Shown piece after piece: positions 25,548 through 34,995 of a DNA stretch of 64,000 bases. How positions within the stretch are numbered: position 1 is the stretch's first letter; each line of letters opens with the position of its first letter. The stretch is from Sphingomonadaceae bacterium. Lineage in GTDB: Bacteria; Pseudomonadota; Alphaproteobacteria; Sphingomonadales; Sphingomonadaceae. Both the position numbers and the translations under genes were made by a program. The stretch covers positions 1 to 64,000 of the forward strand of contig CANGJB010000002.1 of NCBI GenBank assembly GCA_947453945.1, read 5' to 3'. The notes under the pieces were generated by a model. The model was not told the DNA's origin. It saw nothing but the letters and a program-made list of their open reading frames with translations, and made no database searches.

Positions 25548-26884
25548 CAGCGCTTTTCCGCCGCCAGCCGGCTCATCAGCAGCGCAGCGCGCTTGGCCTG
25601 CAGCCGCAGGCTGAGCAGATCGACCGTCTCATCCGGGGTGTGGTCACCCTTGCTGGCAGGCCCGAGCCCGACAAGGCCCGGCAGATCGGCGGCCACAAAG
25701 CTGATATCGCCCGCGCCGCGCTTCAGCGGATCGAGCGGGGCCATGGCGGGCAGGCCAAGCGCGGCATTCACATCGTTTAGCCGGGCGAGCAGCGCGCGGT
25801 TGCCCTCGGTCGGCGCCATCGGCGGGTAGCCATCTTCAAACGTGATCGAGGCCGTGGCACCCGGATAGGCGCGCGCGGCGATGGCGGCCATGCGCTGCTG
25901 CGCGCGGGTGTTCTGTTCGGGCGAAAGCGTGCGCAGATCGCCGCGCGCGATGGCGAGGGCGGGGATGATGTTGGTCTTGCCGGCCGCGCTCACGTGGGCC
26001 TGATCGGCAGCCAACGCGGCCTCGGCCCCGCCTGCGATCATGCCGACATTGAGCGTCAGATTGGGTTCGGGCACTTCGGCCCGGATCGCGGCGAGAATGC
26101 GCGCGAGGGCATAGATCGCGCCATCGCCATCGGCGCCGAACACGCCGCTCGAATGGCCGGACTTCGCGCTTACCTGGATATTCCAGCTATAGGCCGAGCG
26201 CCGCGCGATCGAGCCCATATCGACGAGCTTGCCATCCGGGCCCACATCGCGGGCCAGCCCCTCGAAATCGAGCGCCACGTCAGCCGCCTTGCCCGCCGAG
26301 ATTAGATCGGCGCGCGCGGCGGACTGCGGATCGCCCGCGTCTTCCTCGTCACCTGTGAGGTAGGCGACAATGTTGGCCTGCTTCAGCGTGCCGGCCGCCG
26401 CCATGGCGCGCAGCGCGGCGAGCATGGCAACCACGCCGCCCTTGTTATCCGCCACGCCGGGGCCGCTGGCAAAATCGCCCTTGCGGGTGAAAGTCTGGAA
26501 CGGGGAATCCGCTTCAAACACCGTATCGAGGTGGCCGATCAACAGAAGGCGTTTCGCCCCCGGCTTGCCGGTGTGAGTGGCGACGAGGTGCCCGGCGCGC
26601 CCGGTCTGCTCCATCGGCAACCACTTCACGGTAAAGCCCAGCGCCTCGAACTCAGGCCGCACGAGCGCGGCCACCGCCTTGACCCCGGCGATGTTGCGCG
26701 AACCCGAGTTCTGGTTGACGAGGCGTTCGAGCAGGACGAGATCTCGCGCATCGCCCGCTTCCACGGCGGCAACCATGCGCCGCTCAGGCGCGATGAGCGT
26801 GGGCGCAGCCAGCGCGCTGGCGGGGATCAGAAAGGCGGCGAAAAGCAGCGCGGCAAAAGGGCGATTCAGCATGAACAGGAGCAT
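25547..26884 (-). CDS. M20-family metallopeptidase (glutamate carboxypeptidase type)
   Basis: A 445-residue secreted zinc peptidase. The start at 26884 follows GGGGGCGG at good spacing and gives a signal peptide (NRPFAALLFAAFLIPASALA). Metal ligands are in LLIGHLDTVF, GPGVADNKGG and TGDEEDAG, and the dimerisation domain includes SGHSSGVFGADGDG. The order matches carboxypeptidase G2-like enzymes, which remove C-terminal glutamate or similar residues. It heads a two-gene unit with the DUF1289 gene and diverges from the RhlE-like helicase across 286 bp in which I see no further gene. Confidence 0.9.
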   Translation of the reverse strand: MLLFMLNRPFAALLFAAFLIPASALAAPTLIAPERRMVAAVEAGDARDLVLLERLVNQNSGSRNIAGVKAVAALVRPEFEALGFTVKWLPMEQTGRAGHLVATHTGKPGAKRLLLIGHLDTVFEADSPFQTFTRKGDFASGPGVADNKGGVVAMLAALRAMAAAGTLKQANIVAYLTGDEEDAGDPQSAARADLISAGKAADVALDFEGLARDVGPDGKLVDMGSIARRSAYSWNIQVSAKSGHSSGVFGADGDGAIYALARILAAIRAEVPEPNLTLNVGMIAGGAEAALAADQAHVSAAGKTNIIPALAIARGDLRTLSPEQNTRAQQRMAAIAARAYPGATASITFEDGYPPMAPTEGNRALLARLNDVNAALGLPAMAPLDPLKRGAGDISFVAADLPGLVGLGPASKGDHTPDETVDLLSLRLQAKRAALLMSRLAAEKR

Positions 26885-27170
26885 AGGGGCACCGCCCCCA
26901 TCTTGGGAAGCCCGCAGGCCATCCCATGGCCGTTTGCGCAATTTACTTGCTTTCCCGCGCAATAGCGTTTAAGCGGCAACCCAGCAGGACTGGCGAGCGG
27001 AATTTCCGCCGCAGGCCCGGGCAAGCGTGAGGTCCGCCGTTTCAGGGCGTGTACCCGCCCCGGCTGAACGGCTGCTTCGCTTGGCTTCCCCTTCACGCAT
27101 GGGTCGCATGGTCGACCCCCTGCCCGCGCGCCGCATTGTGCCGTGCGCCACACAACCCGATTGGATTCCC

Positions 27171-28754
27171 ATGTCTTATTTCAGCGATCTCGGCCTTGCC
27201 GAGCCGATCCTTCACGCGCTTGCCAGCAAGGGCTATACCGACCCGACGCCGATCCAGCGCCAGTCGATCCCGGCCCTGCTTGAAGGTCGCGACCTCCTCG
27301 GCATCGCACAGACCGGCACCGGCAAGACCGCCGCGTTCGCGCTGCCTTCGCTCCACCGCCTCGCGGCCGACATGAAGCCGCGCAAGCCGGCCTCGTGCCG
27401 CATGCTGGTGCTTTCGCCCACGCGCGAACTCGCCGCACAGATTGCCGAGAACATCGCGGCTTATGCCAAGAACCTGCGCCTTGTGGTCGATTGCGTGTTC
27501 GGCGGCGTGCCGGTGGGCAAGCAGGCCCGCCGCCTTGTGCCGGGCGTCGACATTCTGGTTGCAACGCCGGGCCGCCTGCTCGATCTGATCGACCAGCGTG
27601 CGCTCACGCTGGGCCGGGTCGAGATCTTCGTGCTCGACGAAGCGGACCAGATGATGGACCTCGGCTTCATCCACGCGCTGCGCCGCGTGGCCAACTTGCT
27701 GCCCAAGGAACGCCAGAGCCTGTTCTTCTCCGCGACGATGCCCAAGGCCATCGCGGATCTGGGCAAGCAGTTCATCAACAACCCGGTGCGCGTGGAAGTG
27801 ACCCCGCAGGCGAGCACGGCCGAACGCGTCGAGCAGTTCGTCACGTTCGTCAACCAGGCCGAAAAGCAGGCTCTGCTCACGCTGCGCATCCGCGCGCTGC
27901 TGGCCGATGGCAAGCTTGACCGGGCGCTGGTCTTCACCCGCACGAAGCACGGCGCGGACCGCGTGGTTCGCCACCTTTCCGCCGCTTCGATCAGCGCGCG
28001 CGCGATCCACGGCAACAAGAGCCAGGCGCAGCGCACCGCCGCGCTGGACGCTTTCCGCCAGGGTTCGTGCCCGATCCTCGTCGCCACCGATATCGCCGCG
28101 CGCGGGATCGACGTGAGCGGGGTGAGCCACGTGTTCAACTTCGAACTGCCCAACGTGGCCGAACAATATGTCCACCGCATCGGCCGCACCGCACGTGCGG
28201 GTGCGGATGGCGAGGCGATCAGCTTCTGCGCGCCGGACGAAAAGCCCTATCTCAAGGACATCGAAAAACTGACGGGCATCAAGCTCATGCCGCTGCCGCT
28301 GCCCGAAGGTTTTCTGGCCGAGGCCGCGAAGCTCCCCGCAGTCAGCCGCAAGCCCGAAGAAGCCGAGCGCGATTCGCGCCGCGATGACCGTGATGCCCGC
28401 GGGCGCGGCGGAAACCGTGGCGGCGGTGATCGCCGTGGTGGCCACGGTGCCAATCACGGTGCCAATCACGGTGGCGGTCAAGGCCGCGGTGGTGAGCGGG
28501 TGCGCGATGATCGCACGCCCGGTGGCCGCGCACAGGGCCGTGATGGCCGTCCCCGCGATGCCAATCCCCGCACGGGCGAGCGCAATGCAGGCGACCGGGG
28601 CCCGGTGGGCAATCCCATCCGCGCCGATCGCAGCGATGCACCGCGTGACGACCGGCCGCAGGGCGACAAGCCGCGCAGCTTCCGCCCCAATGGTGGCGGC
28701 GGCGCCAACCCCGGTGTCGGCCAGCACCGCAACCGGGTTCGCCGCGCGGTCTGA
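27171..28754 (+). CDS. DEAD-box RNA helicase, RhlE-like
   Basis: A 527-residue helicase starting at ATG 27171 (MSYFSDLGLAEPI). All motifs are present: Q motif PTPIQRQSIP, motif I AQTGTGKT, Ia PTRELAAQ, Ib ATPGR, II DEAD, III SAT, VI HRIGRTARAG. From about residue 400 the tail is Arg/Gly/Asp-rich (GGNRGGGDRRGGHG and similar), a flexible RNA-binding extension common in RhlE proteins. Expected roles are ribosome assembly and mRNA turnover, especially in the cold. Confidence 0.93.
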   Translation: MSYFSDLGLAEPILHALASKGYTDPTPIQRQSIPALLEGRDLLGIAQTGTGKTAAFALPSLHRLAADMKPRKPASCRMLVLSPTRELAAQIAENIAAYAKNLRLVVDCVFGGVPVGKQARRLVPGVDILVATPGRLLDLIDQRALTLGRVEIFVLDEADQMMDLGFIHALRRVANLLPKERQSLFFSATMPKAIADLGKQFINNPVRVEVTPQASTAERVEQFVTFVNQAEKQALLTLRIRALLADGKLDRALVFTRTKHGADRVVRHLSAASISARAIHGNKSQAQRTAALDAFRQGSCPILVATDIAARGIDVSGVSHVFNFELPNVAEQYVHRIGRTARAGADGEAISFCAPDEKPYLKDIEKLTGIKLMPLPLPEGFLAEAAKLPAVSRKPEEAERDSRRDDRDARGRGGNRGGGDRRGGHGANHGANHGGGQGRGGERVRDDRTPGGRAQGRDGRPRDANPRTGERNAGDRGPVGNPIRADRSDAPRDDRPQGDKPRSFRPNGGGGANPGVGQHRNRVRRAV

Positions 28755-28767
28755 TGAAGTCCGGGCG

Positions 28768-28800
28768 CTGTGGACTGCCCCAACGGCGGGCTGTCCACAG
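28768..28800 (+). terminator. Hairpin after the helicase gene
   Basis: Arms CTGTGGACTGCCC and GGGCTGTCCACAG pair along 13 positions with a single central T:T mismatch and a 7-nt loop. It starts 14 bp after the helicase stop codon. No T-run follows, so it may be a transcript-stabilising or Rho-associated hairpin rather than a classical terminator. Confidence 0.5.
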
Positions 28801-28867
28801 ACGCCGGGGCTTGGCATAGAGGGACCGTGATCCAGCCCGCCCACCATCGCGCCTTCGGAGCATCGCT

Positions 28868-29578
28868 ATGACCGAGCTGTGGCTATCCGCGCTTGTCATG
28901 ACGGTGATTGTCGGCGCGCGCTATCTGGCGGTGAGCGGGATGTTCGCGTGGATCACCGCGCGCGTGCGGCCCGGGCATTACAAGGGCCTCGGCCCCCAGA
29001 TGCGCAGCGAGATCACATGGAGCCTTGCCTCCGCCGCGATCTATGGCGTGCCGGCCGGGATCATTGCCTGGGGCTGGCAGCACTATGGCTGGACGCGGGT
29101 CTATACCGATGTGAACGATTGGCCGTTGTGGTGGCTACCGGTCTCGCTGTTCGCCTACCTCGCGCTACACGATACCTGGTTCTATTGGACGCACCGCTGG
29201 ATGCACCGCCCGGCGGTGTTCCGTGCCGTCCACGCCGTGCACCATGCCAGCCGCCCGCCGACCGCGTGGGCAGCGATGAATTTCCATCCGGCCGAGGCGG
29301 CGATTGTCGGCCTGTTTATTCCCGCGCTGGTCTTCGTGATACCGATCCACGCCGGCGTTCTGGGCCTTGTGCTCATGGTCATGACAGTGATGGGTGTTAC
29401 AAATCACATGGGCTGGGAAATGTTTCCCAAGGCGCTTGTTCATTCAACAGTAGGGCATTGGGTGATAACAGCGAGTCATCATCACCGTCATCATGAGCTC
29501 TATCGATGCAACTTTGGCCTCTACTTCCGCTTCTGGGATCACGTCTGCGGGACGGACAAGGGCGTTTCCGCGCCATGA
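28868..29578 (+). CDS. Sterol desaturase / fatty acid hydroxylase superfamily membrane protein
   Basis: A 236-residue di-iron membrane oxygenase. The histidine clusters are HDTWFYWTHRWMH, HAVHH and HHHRHHELY, in the order of the superfamily. Four hydrophobic segments surround them (ALVMTVIVGARYLAVSGMF; LVFVIPIHAGVLGLVLMV). Members hydroxylate or desaturate lipids, sterols or carotenoids; the substrate cannot be chosen from sequence. The stop overlaps the next start (ATGA), so the DUF2141 gene is coupled to it. Confidence 0.88.
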   Translation: MTELWLSALVMTVIVGARYLAVSGMFAWITARVRPGHYKGLGPQMRSEITWSLASAAIYGVPAGIIAWGWQHYGWTRVYTDVNDWPLWWLPVSLFAYLALHDTWFYWTHRWMHRPAVFRAVHAVHHASRPPTAWAAMNFHPAEAAIVGLFIPALVFVIPIHAGVLGLVLMVMTVMGVTNHMGWEMFPKALVHSTVGHWVITASHHHRHHELYRCNFGLYFRFWDHVCGTDKGVSAP

Positions 29579-30057
29579 AGGGGAAGCGCGGCCTGGTTTC
29601 TGCCATGTCGCTGCTGGCCGCACCGATGATCATCGCCGCAATGCCGCAGACTACGTCGCTGCCCCGAACCCAACCAGCCCCCGTGCCCACATCGATCCTC
29701 GTGGAGATTGACGGGCTGCGTTCGAACCACGGCCAGATCATGGCCTGCATGACCGCGAACCCCAAGACTTTCCCCGATTGCCAGAAGGACCCCGCCGCGC
29801 GGCACCTCACGGTTCCGGCGGTCAACGGAGAGACCGTGCAGTTCAAGGATGTCGTGCCCGGCCGCTATGCCATCGCGCTGTTTCATGACGAGAACGGCAA
29901 TGGCCGCATGGACAAGATGATGATGCTGCCGAAGGAAGGCTTCGGCTTTTCGCGCGATGCGCCGCTGCAGTTCGGCCCGCCCCGCTTCGGCGCGGCCTCG
30001 TTCCAGGTGGGATCGGCCCAGCTGCACACAGCAATCAAGGTTCGGTATATCCTGTAA
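29575..30057 (+). CDS. DUF2141-family exported protein
   Basis: A 160-residue protein starting at ATG 29575, which overlaps the desaturase stop by ATGA. It has a signal peptide (LVSAMSLLAAPMIIAAMP) and a DUF2141 domain: LVEIDGLRSNHGQIMACM, then YAIALFHDENGNGRMDK, and GFGFSRDA. The DENGNGRMD segment resembles a calcium-binding loop. Function is unknown. Coupling to a membrane lipid oxygenase suggests a joint envelope role. Confidence 0.87.
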   Translation: MKGKRGLVSAMSLLAAPMIIAAMPQTTSLPRTQPAPVPTSILVEIDGLRSNHGQIMACMTANPKTFPDCQKDPAARHLTVPAVNGETVQFKDVVPGRYAIALFHDENGNGRMDKMMMLPKEGFGFSRDAPLQFGPPRFGAASFQVGSAQLHTAIKVRYIL

Positions 30058-30128
30058 CAATCCCTTGCGCCGCAGCGCAGCTTGGGGAATGGGCGCTGGC
30101 CAATTGCCCTGATGGCCGGAGATCGCCT

Positions 30129-31025
30129 GTGTCCAAAGCCGTGCCCGAAGCCCTGATCCATGCGCAGCCGCTGCGTTCGCTGCTCTATATGCCCGCAAGC
30201 AATCGCCGCGCGGTAGACAAGGCACGCGCGCTGCCTTGCGATGCGATGGCGCTCGATCTCGAAGACGCGGTCGCGCCCGAAATGAAGGACGAAGCCCGCA
30301 CCGCGCTGGTCGAGGAACTGACCGCAGGCGGGTTCGGCCATCGCCGGATGATCGCGCGGATCAATCCGCTTGGCTCGCCTTGGGGCAAGGCCGATCTCGC
30401 CGCACTGGCCCGCTGCCCGCTAGATGCGATCCTCGCCCCCAAGGTGGAGGATGCCGCCGATGTCGTCGCGCTTTCGGTCGCGATGGACGGCGCGGGCTAT
30501 GATCCAGCCATCCGGCTGTGGGTGATGATTGAAACGCCGCACGCCGTGCTCGCGCTGGAGCGGATTGCCGCAGCAGCCCGCATCTCGCGGCTGGGCGGCT
30601 TCGTGCTCGGGCTCAACGATCTCGCCAAGGAAACCGGCATGGCGCAAGTGCATGGCCGCGCAGGGTTCGTGCCGGTAATGGTCCAGGCGCTGATGGCCGC
30701 GCGTGCCTATGGCCTCGTCCTGCTCGACGGGGTGTGCAACGCGATCGACGATCCCGCGCGGCTGGAGGCGGAATGCACGCAGGCGCGCGAACTGGGCCTT
30801 GATGGCAAGACGCTCATCCATCCCTCGCAGATCGAGACCGCCAACCGCGTGTTCGCGCCGGGCGCGGGCGAGGTGGCGGAAGCCGAGGCCATTGTCGCAG
30901 CGTTCGCCGATCCGGCCAACGCGGGCAAGGGCGCGCTCAAGGTGGGCGGCAAGATGGCAGAGCTGCTCCACCGCGATATGGCGCAGCGCCTGCTCGCAAA
31001 GGCCGCGGCCATCGCCGCGCGGTAA
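30129..31025 (+). CDS. HpcH/HpaI aldolase / citrate lyase beta-like (CitE-like) protein
   Basis: A 298-residue TIM-barrel lyase. Key segments are RSLLYMPASNRRAVDKARAL (CoA-binding start), ALDLEDAVAPEMK (metal-binding acidic residues), ARINPLGSPWG, LWVMIETPHAVL and GKTLIHPSQIETANRVF. These match CitE-like (3S)-malyl-/citramalyl-CoA lyases or thioesterases. There are no citrate lyase alpha or gamma genes nearby, so it is a stand-alone CitE-like enzyme. The start is GTG 30129; it stands alone between intergenic regions. Confidence 0.88.
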   Translation: MSKAVPEALIHAQPLRSLLYMPASNRRAVDKARALPCDAMALDLEDAVAPEMKDEARTALVEELTAGGFGHRRMIARINPLGSPWGKADLAALARCPLDAILAPKVEDAADVVALSVAMDGAGYDPAIRLWVMIETPHAVLALERIAAAARISRLGGFVLGLNDLAKETGMAQVHGRAGFVPVMVQALMAARAYGLVLLDGVCNAIDDPARLEAECTQARELGLDGKTLIHPSQIETANRVFAPGAGEVAEAEAIVAAFADPANAGKGALKVGGKMAELLHRDMAQRLLAKAAAIAAR

Positions 31026-31128
31026 CACCACAATCGAACAATCGCCCCTGCCAAGACGGCGCAACTTAAACACATCTTTACCATGTTGCGCCATGACGGC
31101 CCCGTAGGACGACCACGGGGATTGGTTC

Positions 31129-32538
31129 ATGGAAACGTATCGCGGCATCGGCACGGATGGTTCGGCGGGGCAGGACCCCATCGACCAGGCCGCAGACTAT
31201 GCCGGCTACGAGGAATCGATCGACGAGCAGGGACCTGCCGCCGCGCCGCCGCCTTCCATCGGGCAGGACGAGCGCCGCATGCAGGTGCGCGCCTACAATT
31301 TCTGGGCCAGCCTGCTAGATCAGGGGCAGTTCCCGCCGGTCCAGTCGCTGCTCGATGGCGAACTCCCCGATTTTGCCGATCATTCGGTGCTGCTGCATTT
31401 CGACAAGGGGATCGAGGATCCGGCCATCCCGTTTCTGGGCCAGGTGCTTGCTGATGAGTGCGAGGCGCGCAGCCCGCTGCGCCGCCTGAGCGACATTCCC
31501 GGACGTTCGCTGCTTTCGCGCATCACAGATCACTATCTGCAGATCATCGCCAACCAGGCGCCGATCGGGTTCGAGGCCGAATTCGTCAACCAGCGCGGGC
31601 GCACGATCCTCTATCGCGGCATCCTGCTGCCCTTTTCCACCGACAACGAAACGATCAATTACCTCTACGGTGTGATAAACTGGAAGGAGCTGGCCGACCA
31701 GCAGACGACCGACGCGCTGCTGCTGGAAATTGACCAGGCGCTCGACCAGCGCCCCAGCAGCGCGTCGCTCGCGCCGCGTCGTACGTCCGAAGTGCCGCTG
31801 GGCGGCTGGGCTGATGGCCCCGACAGCGACATGTTGCATGACGAAGCCGACGCCGCGCAGCCGCTTGATCTGGCCGAATTCGGCGCCGAGATCCTTCCCG
31901 ACACAGCGCCCGCCATCGGCCTCGCGCCCGATGAAACCGCACCCGCCTGCCTTGCCGATTGGCTCGCCTCGGCCCGCGATCTGGCGCACATCGCCTATGC
32001 CAGCGAAGACCGCACCCGAAGCGCGCTCTATGCCGCCATCGGCCGCGCCTGGGATTTCGCGCTGGCCGCGGGCGATGCGCCGGAAGACTATGCCGAGATG
32101 GTCGCCGATGCCGGCCTCACCATGCAGGCTCGCGCGCCGCTGACCCCGCTGGTCAAGCTCGTGTTCGGCGCGGATTACGACAAGACGCGCATCGCCGAAT
32201 ACACCACCGCGCTCGCCCATGCGCAGCGCATCGCGCTGGGCTATGGCGAGCTGGCGGCCTATCTCGCCGCAGCGCAGGGCGGGCTCAAAGGCGTGGTCGC
32301 GCTGGAGCGCAAGCTGCGCCGCGAGGAGACCGGCAAGACCGCGTCCAAGCCTGCCGTTTCGGTGGTCGAAGGCCTGCGCGCGCTCGATCACAAGCCGCTC
32401 TATGCGCTGGAACCGGAAGGCGCGGAGTTTGCGCTGGTCATGGTGCGCCGCCTTGCAGGCGGATCGGCGGTGCTACTGGGCGAGATTGCCGATGACCAGC
32501 CGATGCTGGAGCGCGCCGCGCGCCGCCTGCTGGGCTGA
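31129..32538 (+). CDS. PAS-like domain protein of unknown function
   Basis: A 469-residue cytoplasmic protein. Residues about 50-200 look like an alphaproteobacterial PAS-type domain (RAYNFWASLLDQGQFPPVQS; SVLLHFDKGIEDPAIPFLGQ; GILLPFSTDNETINYLYGVI). The rest is helical and acidic, with a C-terminal Ala/Leu-rich region. No kinase, cyclase or DNA-binding motif is visible. PAS_5-like proteins of this kind are common in sphingomonads, but I cannot assign a role. Confidence 0.75.
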   Translation: METYRGIGTDGSAGQDPIDQAADYAGYEESIDEQGPAAAPPPSIGQDERRMQVRAYNFWASLLDQGQFPPVQSLLDGELPDFADHSVLLHFDKGIEDPAIPFLGQVLADECEARSPLRRLSDIPGRSLLSRITDHYLQIIANQAPIGFEAEFVNQRGRTILYRGILLPFSTDNETINYLYGVINWKELADQQTTDALLLEIDQALDQRPSSASLAPRRTSEVPLGGWADGPDSDMLHDEADAAQPLDLAEFGAEILPDTAPAIGLAPDETAPACLADWLASARDLAHIAYASEDRTRSALYAAIGRAWDFALAAGDAPEDYAEMVADAGLTMQARAPLTPLVKLVFGADYDKTRIAEYTTALAHAQRIALGYGELAAYLAAAQGGLKGVVALERKLRREETGKTASKPAVSVVEGLRALDHKPLYALEPEGAEFALVMVRRLAGGSAVLLGEIADDQPMLERAARRLLG

Positions 32539-32593
32539 CATCCATTCGGGGAGGCTGCTTCCCCGCTCGCACAAAACCGTCTAGCCATCCGCC

Positions 32594-33571
32594 ATGGCAG
32601 ACGATCAGACCCTTCCGCACACCCCCCGCAAACCGCGCCGGCGCCGGCTGGCGTGGACGCTCGCCGTGTTTGCGCTGCTCGGTGTGGGCGGTTTCCTGCT
32701 CTATCGCCAGGCGCTGGCGACCGAAGCCGTGGCCATGCTCGACAACGCAGACAAAGTGCTGCGCGGCGGCGATGGCACGATCCGCGAAGTGGCAGCGGCG
32801 CACTATGGCCGTGATCCCACGCAAAAGCTGGAGATGTTCCTCCCTGCAGATGCAGCCCTGACCAAGGCCCCGCTGCCGATCGTGGTGTTCATCCATGGCG
32901 GCGGCTGGCGTTCGGGCGATCCGCATGATTACCGCTTCATCGCCCGCGCGCTGGCGCCGCAGGGCTATGCCGTGGTGCTAGCGGGCTACCGGCTCTATCC
33001 CAAGGCGCAGTATCCGGGAATGCTGGAAGACGGCGCCGCCGCGCTGCGCTGGGTGGCGGACCATGCCGGGCCGCTGGGCGGCGATCCCAACCGCGTGGTG
33101 CTGATGGGCCATTCCGCCGGGGCGTACAACGCGGTCATGCTCGGGCTCGACCAGCGCTGGCTGGCGGCGCAGGGCCTTTCGGCGGATGCGCTGCGCGGGG
33201 TGGTCGGGCTCGCTGGCCCCTACGACTTCTATCCGTTTGACAGCGAGGCAACCAGGCTGAGCTTCGGCAAGGCGCCCGATCCGGAAGAAACCCAGCCGGT
33301 GGTTCATGCCCGAGCGGGCGGGCCGCCGCTGCTGCTGGTCCACGGCACCGCCGATACCCGCGTGCGCCCGCGCAATTCGGTGGGGCTCGCCCGCACGATG
33401 ACCCGCGCCGGCGCGCCGACCCGCGCGGTGCTGCTGAACGGCGTGACGCACGAGGGCCTGATCATGATGTTCGCGCGGCCCTTCTCGCAAGATCCGCGCG
33501 CGGTCGATGCGTTGCTGCCGTTCCTCGCCAAGGTTACCGCTTCAGCGCCGGTTCAGGCGCATGGCGGCTAA
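32594..33571 (+). CDS. Membrane-anchored alpha/beta hydrolase (esterase)
   Basis: A 325-residue protein. Residues 12-35 are basic then hydrophobic (KPRRRRLAWTLAVFALLGVG), an N-terminal anchor. The hydrolase domain has oxyanion motif HGGGWRSGDPH, nucleophile elbow GHSAGAYNA, acid region HGTADTRV and base GVTHEG. The HGGGW signature places it with hormone-sensitive-lipase/BD-FAE-like esterases. The substrate is unknown. It ends 12 bp before the next gene, probably in one operon with it. Confidence 0.9.
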   Translation: MADDQTLPHTPRKPRRRRLAWTLAVFALLGVGGFLLYRQALATEAVAMLDNADKVLRGGDGTIREVAAAHYGRDPTQKLEMFLPADAALTKAPLPIVVFIHGGGWRSGDPHDYRFIARALAPQGYAVVLAGYRLYPKAQYPGMLEDGAAALRWVADHAGPLGGDPNRVVLMGHSAGAYNAVMLGLDQRWLAAQGLSADALRGVVGLAGPYDFYPFDSEATRLSFGKAPDPEETQPVVHARAGGPPLLLVHGTADTRVRPRNSVGLARTMTRAGAPTRAVLLNGVTHEGLIMMFARPFSQDPRAVDALLPFLAKVTASAPVQAHGG

Positions 33572-33583
33572 GCTGCGCGTATC

Positions 33584-34966
33584 GTGACACGGTCTCTTCC
33601 CCGCAGCATTGGCCGCGCGCTGGCGGCATCCCTGGCCCTGGCGCTCGCGCCAGTGATCGGCTCTGCGCCCGCCGCCGCGCAATCGGTGCTGCGCGATGCA
33701 GAAACCGAAGCCTTCTTTCAGGATATGGCCGCGCCGATCGTGGCCGCCGCCGGCTTCAATCCGCGCACGATTGATCTTGTCCTGCTCAATGATCCCTCAA
33801 TCAACGCCTTCGTCGCCGGGGGGCAGGCGGTCTATATCCATTCGGGGCTGATCAGCGCCGCAGACAACGCGCAGGAAGTGCAGGGCGTGTTTGCGCACGA
33901 ACTGGGCCACATCACCGGCGGCCACGTGATCCGAGGCGATGAAGGCGGCAAGCCGGCCACCGGGATCACCCTGCTCAGCCTGCTGCTGGGCGCGGCGGCG
34001 GCGGCGGCCGGTTCGGCAGATGCGGGTATCGGCATCATGATGGCCGGCCAGCAGGCCGCGCTGGGCAAATACCTCGCCTTCAGCCGCGCGCAGGAATCCT
34101 CTGCCGATGCGGCCAGCGTGCAGTTCCTCACCAAGGCGGGCATTTCGGGCAAGGGCTCGGTCGATTTCTTCAAGAAGCTGCAGAACATGGAGTTCCGCTA
34201 TGGCTTCAAGCGCGATGCCGATGCGGAGTTCTATTCGACCCACCCGATGACGGCGGACCGCCTGACGACCTTGCAGGACGCGTTCTCGCAGGATCCGGCT
34301 TGGACCAGGCCGGTGGACCCGGCGCTGCAGGCCCGGTTTCTGCGGGTGAAGGCCAAGCTTGTGGGCTATCTGGCGGAACCTTCCGCCACGCTTGCCGCCT
34401 ATCCCGAATGGATGCAGGACGCGCCCGCGCACCTCGCCCGTGCCTATGCCTTCCACAAGGAAGCCTTGATGGACAAGGCGCTCGCCGAAACTGATGCGCT
34501 GCTCAAGATGGACCCAAGCGATCCCTATGCGCTCGAACTCAAGGGGCAGGTCCTGCTCGAATCGGGCAAACCCAAGGAGGCCCTCGAGCCGCTGCGCCGC
34601 GCCTCTGAACTCACGCGCAACACCCCGCTCATTGCCACCACGCTGGGCCATGCTTTGCTCGCCACCGAGGACAAGGCCAATTTCGCCGAGGCCGAGCGCG
34701 TGCTGCGGACCGCCGTGGCGCGGGACCGCGACAATCCGTTCGCGTGGTATCAGCTGGGCGTGGTCTATGAAGCGCAGGGCGATATCCCACGCGCCCGGCT
34801 GGCCAGCGCCGAACAGCAACTGGGCGATCTGCGCCTGCCGGAAGCGCTGCGCAGCGCCGAGGCGGCGGAAGGCGCCCTGCCCAAAGGCTCCCCCGATTGG
34901 CTCCGCGCACAGGATATCGCGATGTCGGCCCGCGCGATGATTGAGCGGATGAGGAAGTCCCGCTAG
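33584..34966 (+). CDS. M48 metalloprotease with TPR domain, BepA-like
   Basis: A 460-residue periplasmic protease. It has a signal peptide, the zinc motif HELGH at residues 105-109, and the third ligand in SRAQESSADAAS. TPR helices fill residues about 290-450 (KMDPSDPYALELKGQVLLES). This is the architecture of BepA (YfgC), which degrades or assists misassembled outer-membrane proteins such as LptD and BamA. GTG 33584 gives the signal peptide. It is followed closely by a DsbA-like gene and another M48 gene, an envelope quality-control cluster. Confidence 0.92.
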   Translation: MTRSLPRSIGRALAASLALALAPVIGSAPAAAQSVLRDAETEAFFQDMAAPIVAAAGFNPRTIDLVLLNDPSINAFVAGGQAVYIHSGLISAADNAQEVQGVFAHELGHITGGHVIRGDEGGKPATGITLLSLLLGAAAAAAGSADAGIGIMMAGQQAALGKYLAFSRAQESSADAASVQFLTKAGISGKGSVDFFKKLQNMEFRYGFKRDADAEFYSTHPMTADRLTTLQDAFSQDPAWTRPVDPALQARFLRVKAKLVGYLAEPSATLAAYPEWMQDAPAHLARAYAFHKEALMDKALAETDALLKMDPSDPYALELKGQVLLESGKPKEALEPLRRASELTRNTPLIATTLGHALLATEDKANFAEAERVLRTAVARDRDNPFAWYQLGVVYEAQGDIPRARLASAEQQLGDLRLPEALRSAEAAEGALPKGSPDWLRAQDIAMSARAMIERMRKSR

Positions 34967-34995
34967 CTGGTTCGGGATTATCAGGAGTTACTCAC

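Noticed and set aside
27093..28847. 584-residue minus-strand reading frame
   Set aside because: Antisense to the RhlE-like helicase, with low-complexity His/Arg/Ala sequence.
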